Shown here piece by piece: positions 58,141 through 64,000 of a stretch of DNA of 64,000 nucleotides. Source of the stretch: Eriocheir sinensis. Taxonomy: Eukaryota; Arthropoda; Malacostraca; Decapoda; Varunidae. The stretch spans positions 13,021,210 to 13,085,209 of the forward strand of contig NC_066513.1 of assembly GCF_024679095.1 (NCBI RefSeq). Direction: 5' to 3'. The stretch's first letter is position 1; each line of letters begins with the position of its first letter. Below the pieces are notes generated by a model. It saw nothing but the letters and a program-made list of their open reading frames with translations, was not told the origin of the DNA and did no database searches. A program made the position numbers and the translations under genes.

Positions 58141-59640
58141 TTTTACAGTTATATTTTGTAGTTTGTTTCCTCTGTCTTTCATCTCTCTCTCCCTTGATTT
58201 ATTTTATTTTTATTTTGTTCTTCTCTCCCTCTTTCATCGCTCCCTCCCTTTTCACCATTTTCTCCCTTGTCTTCCCTCACACCATTGTGTCCTTCTTTAT
58301 CCCTTCCATCCCCTCTTCTTTCTCTTATCCCCCTCTTTTTTTAATCCTCTCCGACTCAAGTTAATCCCCCTCTTCTCCTTTTCTTAATTTCCTTCCTTTC
58401 TTTCTTTCCTTCATTCATTTTTTTTATCTGTTCGTCTATCTTTTGTTTTCTTCCTTCATTTTTCCCTCTTCTCATTCTCTCCTTCCTCCCTTATACTCCA
58501 TTCCCCTCCTTCCCTCCTTCCCTCCTTCCACCTCAGTTCCCTCTCTCCCTTCCTCTTTTTTTCCTTCTTTTCTTCTCTTCTCCTATCTCGAATTTCTCTT
58601 TTTTGCTTAATATTTCTTTTCTCTCCGTTTTTCCATTTAAATTATTTCCCTTATCTCACATTCCTTCTCATCTTTGCCTTTTCTTTTTTTTTCGTTCTTT
58701 TTCTCCTACTTATTCTGTCTTTGCCTCTCTTTTTTTTTTTTTGTTCCTTCATCATTCCTTTATTTTTCTCCCTCTTTCTCTCTCTTCCTCCTTTCCTTCA
58801 TTCCTACCTTCGTCATTCACTCCCTTCATTCTCTCTTCCTCTCACTTATTCCTCTTTCTTTACCTCCTCTTTACTCTTCTTCCCTTCTTCGTTTACTCCT
58901 TCATGTTTCCTTATCTCTTGTGCATCCATCTTCTCTTTTTTTTCCTCTTCGCTCTCTTTTCCTCCTGTCATTTCCTTGTCTCCTTTCTTTATCTCTCCCT
59001 TCATTACTCTTTACCTCCTATCTCCCTCCCCTTTCTATCCACCCTCTACTTTTTTGTCTCCTCCCTTCTTCTTTCCCTTCCTTTCCTTATCTGTCTCTTC
59101 ATTTCTCTTCCTCTGCAATCTTTACCTCCTTCTACTTCTCTCCCTTATTTTTCTTCCTGTTTCTCCTTTTTCTTCCTTTCTTTATCTCTCCCTTCATTTC
59201 TCTTTGCAATCGCTGTGACATAATATCCTTCCCTCCTTTTTCTTCCTTCATTCCCTCCTCCCACGTTCACCCTCTCCTTCTTCCCCACCCCTTTCCTCCT
59301 CCCCTTCCTTTTCTTTCCCTTCTTTTCGTTATGTGCTTCTTTTCTCTTTTTCTTTACAATCTCTACCCTCTCTTTTTCTTCCTTCATTCCCTCCTCCGTT
59401 CACCCTCTCCTTCATCTCCTTCCGTTCCCTCCTCTTTCTCCCTTTCTCCTCCTCTTCTTTCTCCCTTTTTTCATTCTCTTTCTCTTCTTTTATCTATTCC
59501 GTCATTTCTCATCCTCCCTGCAATCTTTACCTCTTCCCTCTCGTTTTCTTCCTTCATTTCCTCTTCCCTTCATACTCTCATTCCTCTCTTCTCCCTCTCT
59601 CTTCCTTCCTCCCTCTTCCCCTCCCTTCCTCCCTCCCGCC
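58141..59640. repeat. Long T/C-rich polypyrimidine block
   Basis: About 1.5 kb of TTCC/TTTC DNA with degenerate recurring pieces (CTTCATTCCCTCCTCC and CTGCAATCTTTACCTC, near 59116, 59250, 59365 and 59520). The 334-codon open frame is an artefact. Related units are better preserved at 60.26-60.75 kb. Confidence 0.87.
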
Positions 59641-59790
59641 CCCCTGCCGGCGAGGAAAACGATACCTCCGCAAGATGAATACCCTGCATTTCCCTCCTCT
59701 TATGAAAAATGGAAGGGTGTCACGCGCGAGATAAGAGAAACATTTGAATATTTGAAAAATGAGCCTCAAATTAATGAGTCCTCCCCCTCC
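59641..59790. other. Short unique island
   Basis: About 140 bp of mixed sequence with CpGs at 59640-59675 and 59722-59730. No gene was identified. Confidence 0.4.
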
Positions 59791-60254
59791 TCCTTCTCCT
59801 CCTCCTCCTTCCTCCTCCTTTGCTCCCTGCCGTCTCCCTTCCTTCCGCTCCGCTCCTCATCTCTTCTGCTGCTCTCTCCCTCCCTCTTCCTCCCTCTCCC
59901 TCCTCCCTCATCCTCTTCCTCCCTCCCTCCCCCCCTCGCACGCTCAACAATGCCTGCGTTCGAAACCCGTCGAATGGAGAGATTTATGTCGCCATGTCTC
60001 CAAGGTCATTATTATTCTCTCCCTCTTTTTTTCTCTCCCTTTTTTTTTTCCTTTTTCTTTTTTCCTAATCGTCATCTTTTCTTTCCTTTTCCGTTTTTCT
60101 CTTTTCATGACTTTTTCCCCTTTCATCGTCTCTTTTTGTCTTACTTCTTTCTCTTGGTGTTTGTTTATCCATTTTTTGTGTGTTTGTTGGTTTGTTTATT
60201 AATGTAATTATTTCTAGTTTTCTTCTTTTTCGTTCTTTTTTGTGGATATTTTAT
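59791..60254. repeat. Polypyrimidine block with a short unique inset
   Basis: CTC/CCTC DNA to 59935, a unique inset at 59940-60005, then T-rich pyrimidines. Confidence 0.8.
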
Positions 60255-60750
60255 TTCCTCTCTCCCTTCGTTTCTCCTTGCAATCGCTATTCTTCCCTCC
60301 TTTTTCTCCCTTCATTCCCTCCTCCTCTGTTTAGCCCCTCTCTTCCACTCCCTTCCTTCCTTTCTTCCTCTTCCCCTTCCTCCCCCTGTATATCTTCCTC
60401 TTCTCCTCCTTTCTGTATCTCTTCTTTCGTTTCTCTTTCTCTCTGCAATCTTTAACCCCTACTCTCCCTCCTTCTTCCCTCCTTTTTCTTCCTTCATTCC
60501 CTCCTCCTCTGTTTAGCCCCTCTCTTCCACTCCCTCCCTTAATCTCTTCTTCTTCCCCTTCCTAACCCCCCCTCTGTATATCTTCCTCTTCTTCTCCTTT
60601 CTGTATCTCTTCTTTCGTTTCTCTTTCTCTCTGCAATCTTTAACCCCTACTATCCCTCCTTCCTCCCTCCTTTTTCTTCCTTCATTCCCTCCTCCTCTGT
60701 TTAGCCCCTCTCTTCCACTCCCTCCCTTCCTCTCTTCCCCTTCCCCTTCT
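60255..60750. repeat. 165-188-bp tandem repeat, three copies
   Basis: TGCAATC starts at 60279, 60444 and about 60632. Copies 2 and 3 share CTCTGCAATCTTTAACCCCT, CCTCCTCTGTTTAGCCCCTC and CTGTATATCTTCCTCTTC in the same order. Copy 1 is more diverged. Confidence 0.94.
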
Positions 60751-61240
60751 GCAGCTATTTAATTTTCCTTCATTTCATATTTCTTTTAGCTCCTCTTTGG
60801 TGTGTATTTTTTTCTCTTTTTCCTTCATATTTCCTTTTTTTGTCATTTTCTGTTTTCCATAAATTCCACTTCCTTTTTCTTTTTCCTTCATTTATTCCTT
60901 TTTTCGTCATTATGTGTCCTTTCATTTCTACTTCCTTTTTTTATTGCCATTCCTTTTTAGTGTTCTTCCTTTTTTCTCTTTCCTTCCTTTTCCTTTTCTT
61001 CCCTTACCAATTTTAGTGTTTTGCTTCTTTAATTTCCTCCCTTTTGTTGTTTTTCGTCATATTTTCCCTTTTTCGTCATTATCTCCGTGTTAGGCTTTGT
61101 GGGTCGCCTCGTGTTGGTATGTTTGATTAGCTGGGATTAGCTGATTATAGGTTGCTGACAGGGAGGGAGCGAGGAGGAAAGGAGGAAGGGTGGAGAGATA
61201 GCAGGAAGAAGAAGGAAGCCTCTGTCCTCCTCCTCTTCTT
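60751..61240. other. T/C-rich stretch and short unique segment
   Basis: T-rich pyrimidines to about 61080, then about 160 bp of mixed sequence with a TGATTAGCTGGGATTAGCTG direct repeat near 61120. No gene. Confidence 0.5.
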
Positions 61241-61640
<400 letters not shown>

Positions 61641-61997
61641 CAGGAACTCACACACACTTAATTCTCGACCACAAGCATTGGGAAGCAAATCAAGAGACGG
61701 GGAGGAAGAGGAAGAGGAAGAGGAAGAGGGAGAGGTGGAGCAGGAAGGAAAGGAACTGCAGGAATGGGACCAGAAAGAGGAGGAAGAGGCAACGTGGTGG
61801 AAGAGGATGAGGAGTTGCAGTAGTAGGAGGAGGAGGAAGAGGAAGAGGAAGGAAGGGAGGAATAATGGAGGAACATGCAGAAATGGTAGTTAGAGGAAGG
61901 AGAGGACGAGCTGAAAGAAGGAATGGACGAAGGGAGAAAGTAAAAGCCTTGGTGGAAGAAAGAAGGAGAGAAAGAAATGAGGAGGAGGAGAATAGGA

Positions 61998-62047
<50 letters not shown>

Positions 62048-62060
62048 AAAATGGTGGGCA
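61641..62060. repeat. Purine-rich stretch ending in (GA)n
   Basis: GGAAGA/GAGGAG DNA and GA at about 62001-62041. Confidence 0.9.
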
Positions 62061-62176
62061 AAGAACAGGAGAAATAATTGTGCGACTTTGGCTGCAACAC
62101 TCACATACTGGTTTTAAGGAGAAGGAAAATGGCAGCCCGACTAATAAGACTCATAGACCAGATAGGAGTAGTAGAG

Positions 62177-62210
<34 letters not shown>

Positions 62211-62420
62211 GGTTGGAGGGTAGTAGTAATATCGTTATCATCATTATCATCATCATTGTACTTTTTTTTCATGAACGTTATCGGTACTGTTATTGTTGTT
62301 TGCATTGTCGTTCTTGGTATACTTCATTTTGCAATTAAAAGTATTGATATTACTTTTATATTTTCATTGGTTATCAAAATTTTCATCATCTTCGTCATCT
62401 TATTCCAACATTTCTTTTTT
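62061..62420. repeat. Mixed stretch with (AGT)n
   Basis: AGT at about 62177-62209, CAT units at about 62233-62256, then T-rich DNA leading to the acceptor-like tract at 62410. Confidence 0.8.
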
Positions 62421-62433
62421 TTTTTCTTTCCAG

Positions 62434-62482
62434 GTAAGATCAGACGCTCCATGAGGCTCGCCTTCGTCAGCAAGATCCAAAG
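62434..62482 (+). CDS. Candidate 49-bp internal exon of an unidentified gene (or a ratchet point)
   Basis: A strong pyrimidine tract and CCAG end at 62433. The segment 62434-62482 follows, then AAAG|GTAAAC, a usable donor. One frame reads KIRRSMRLAFVSKIQ without a stop; it is basic and unlike the low-complexity frames around it. The protein is not recognised. The exon would start with GTAAGAT, so acceptor and donor motifs are also directly fused here (CAG|GTAAG). The site may therefore be a recursive-splicing ratchet point, with the downstream 49 bp as a skipped or transient exon. No neighbouring exon of the same gene was identified. Confidence 0.35.
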
Positions 62483-62850
62483 GTAAACGGAGGAGGGAGG
62501 GAGGGAGGAATGGAGGGAAGGAGTGAACCAGGGAGGGAGAGGAGAAAGTCTAGCGGCGGCAAGACACCGCGGTATAATATATATCTTCCTCCTGCTGAAG
62601 TTTTAAATCTGGAAAAATTTCTGAGATTGCGTAACCTCTCGGAGCAAGAGGAGAAGGAGGAGGAGAAAAAGAGGAGTAGAGGAAAGATAAGTTAGAGAAG
62701 GAAGAGGAGGAGGAGGAAAAGGGGTGGGATAAAGAAAAGATTGTATGATGGCTGGAAGTGTTAAGAAAGAGAGCAGGAAAAATGAAATGAGATTGAGGGA
62801 GAAAAGGGAAAAGGAGAAAAATGGAAGACCAGACAACAGAAACCACGTCG
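62483..62850. repeat. Purine-rich stretch
   Basis: GGA/GAA-rich DNA with a short unique inset at about 62550-62640. No gene. Confidence 0.75.
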
Positions 62851-62867
62851 TTAAACTTTGAAGTAAT

Positions 62868-62972
62868 TCGAGTCCTTCTTGTAATTAGGGGACCAAAACT
62901 GCACTGCGTATTCCAGGTGAGGTCTTACCAGTGAGGTACAAAAAAATACATCATTATTCCCAGCGTCTTACT
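62868..62972 (-). pseudogene. CR1-type reverse transcriptase scrap, minus strand
   Basis: The minus-strand translation contains [20 protein letters not shown] followed by SPNYKKDSN in one frame. This matches the HLEYAVQFWSPNYRKD segment of the 14-17 kb CR1 copy. Only about 35 codons remain, flanked by purine repeats. It is the fifth copy of the same C-terminal segment in the window. Confidence 0.85.
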
Positions 62973-63400
62973 GAAGGAGAATAAGGAGGAGAAGTGAGTC
63001 GCTGTGCTCGAAGAAAATTATGAAGTAGGAGATTGTTGGTGAAGAATAAGAGGAATAGGGGTAAAGAAAGAGAATCAGGAGAGAAAGAAAAGGAGAAGAG
63101 GGAGTTTGTTGTGGGTGGAGATGAATGGAGGAGGAACGAAGAGGGGAGGAGAAGGGAAGAGGAGGAGTAGATGGAGTTTGTGGGTGATAGTGGATATGTG
63201 TAAGTAGATATTTAAGGGGGTGGAAGGCAGAGGAGTGGACTTTTGTGGGTTGTTGTGGGTGGGTAGATGTGGAGGAGGTGGGTGAGGTTGTTGAAGAGGA
63301 GAAGTTGTTTGTGGATAGAGCTGAGTACCGGTAGTGGATTGTGGTGGATGTAGGGAGGGGAGAGAGATAGGTTGGGGGTGGGGTAGGGGGGGAGGGGGCG
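62973..63400. repeat. G-rich purine stretch
   Basis: GGAGG, GTGGG and GAAGAG DNA with degenerate TTGTGGGTGG-type units near 63106, 63175 and 63241. No gene. Confidence 0.75.
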
Positions 63401-63545
63401 GTCCGTTCTTCGTGTCCCTCCCAAACTTTGTCCCTCTTAAGTCTCCTCGTGGTCGTCGGCGCTGTTGTCGTCGTGTTGTCGTCCAAGGTTAAACTCGCTC
63501 ACTCGCCGATTTACGACCCCGGCGCGTGTGTCGTTTGAGGTTTTG
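63401..63545. other. CpG-containing short island
   Basis: GTCGTC-type and CpG-rich sequence (about 63440-63535). No gene was identified; it could be regulatory. Confidence 0.35.
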
Positions 63546-64000
63546 GCTCCTCCTCTTCCTCCTCCTCCTCCTTTTGTTTCTCCTCCACCTCTTCCCTCAT
63601 TCGTCCCCATGCTCCTCTCCTGCCGTTAATTTCTTCTTCTTGTCTCTTACTCCTGCAACGTTCCCTTCTCCCTTTCCTCTTCTTTAGTCTTCCCTCAATC
63701 CCCTTCTCTTAATTTCTTACCTCTCTTCCTCCTCTTCCCTTTCTTTCTCCCTTTCCTGCCTTTTCTCTTCCTTTTCCCTTCCTCCTTTCCTTTCTCCCTT
63801 TCCTTCCTTTCTTCACCTCTTTTTTTTCTTTCTTTACTCTTCCCTCTTCTTTAGTCTTTCTTCTATCCCTTTTCTCTTAATTTCTTGCCTCTTCCTCCCC
63901 CTCTCTTCCTTTCTCCCTTGCCCTCTTTCCCTCTCCTCCTTCTGTCTCTCCTCTTCTTTCTCTCTTCCCTCTTACTTAGTCTTACCTCTCTCCTCTTCTA
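63546..64000. repeat. Polypyrimidine block running to the window end
   Basis: C/T-rich DNA. A unit with TTTAGTCTT-CCCTTTTCTCTTAATTTCTT appears near 63683 and 63851 (about 168 bp apart), suggesting one more tandem duplication. Confidence 0.85.

Noticed and set aside
59940..60000. tRNA-like B box (GCGTTCGAAACCCG) suggesting a tRNA or SINE
   Set aside because: No A box at the expected distance and no cloverleaf pairing. The surrounding sequence is a pyrimidine tract.

Overview
The window reads as non-coding DNA from a large, repeat-rich arthropod genome, most likely a decapod crustacean. This is an inference from three things: arthropod-type TTAGG interstitial repeats (about 1.55-2.2 kb), five CR1-type non-LTR retrotransposon remnants with octamer 3' ends, and a very heavy load of dinucleotide (CT, GT) and trinucleotide (CTC, TTC, AGT) microsatellites. 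There are no bacterial-style genes and no rRNA or tRNA gene that I can support. Nearly every long open frame is a by-product of low-complexity polypyrimidine or polypurine DNA that lacks stop codons (runs of Leu, Ser, Phe and Pro, or of Arg, Glu and Lys).

Layout. 0-1.3 kb: polypyrimidine DNA. 1.5-2.2 kb: TTAGG-like repeats with a 254-bp TTAA-flanked MITE inside. 2.7-3.7 kb: CA/GT arrays and a 58-bp tandem repeat. 3.7-11.5 kb: polypyrimidine and polypurine tracts with some of the longest (CT)n arrays, plus a small CR1 fragment at 5.0-5.3 kb. 11.6-14.0 kb: GGT repeats and 171-, 62- and 91-bp tandem repeats. 14.26-17.6 kb: the main mobile element, a 5'-truncated CR1 LINE on the minus strand. It keeps an ORF1 esterase tail, the AP-endonuclease and a reverse transcriptase with an FADD box, all broken by frameshifts and stops. 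17.6-42 kb: alternating R and Y blocks, many of them higher-order tandem repeats (79 bp x8 at 23.5-24.1 kb, 68 bp x10 at 36.9-37.6 kb). 42-46.6 kb: a mid-complexity island, a perfect fused 3'/5' splice-site motif, a hAT-like MITE inserted into a (CT)n array, and six TGAGTCA motifs in 180 bp. 47.0-47.9 kb: CR1 fragment (minus). 48-50.1 kb: purine tandem repeats. 55.5-56.3 kb: CR1 fragment (plus) with its 3' UTR. 62.4 kb: a short candidate exon or second fused splice site. 62.9 kb: a fifth CR1 scrap.

Best overall interpretation (inference): an intergenic region or the inside of one or more very long introns. Two fused polypyrimidine-CAG|GTAAG sites on the plus strand (42.41 and 62.43 kb), the form used as ratchet points in recursive splicing, make a long plus-strand intron the most interesting hypothesis. 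The recognisable protein-coding material belongs to decayed retrotransposons. Any host exons present are short and uncertain, and are marked as such.
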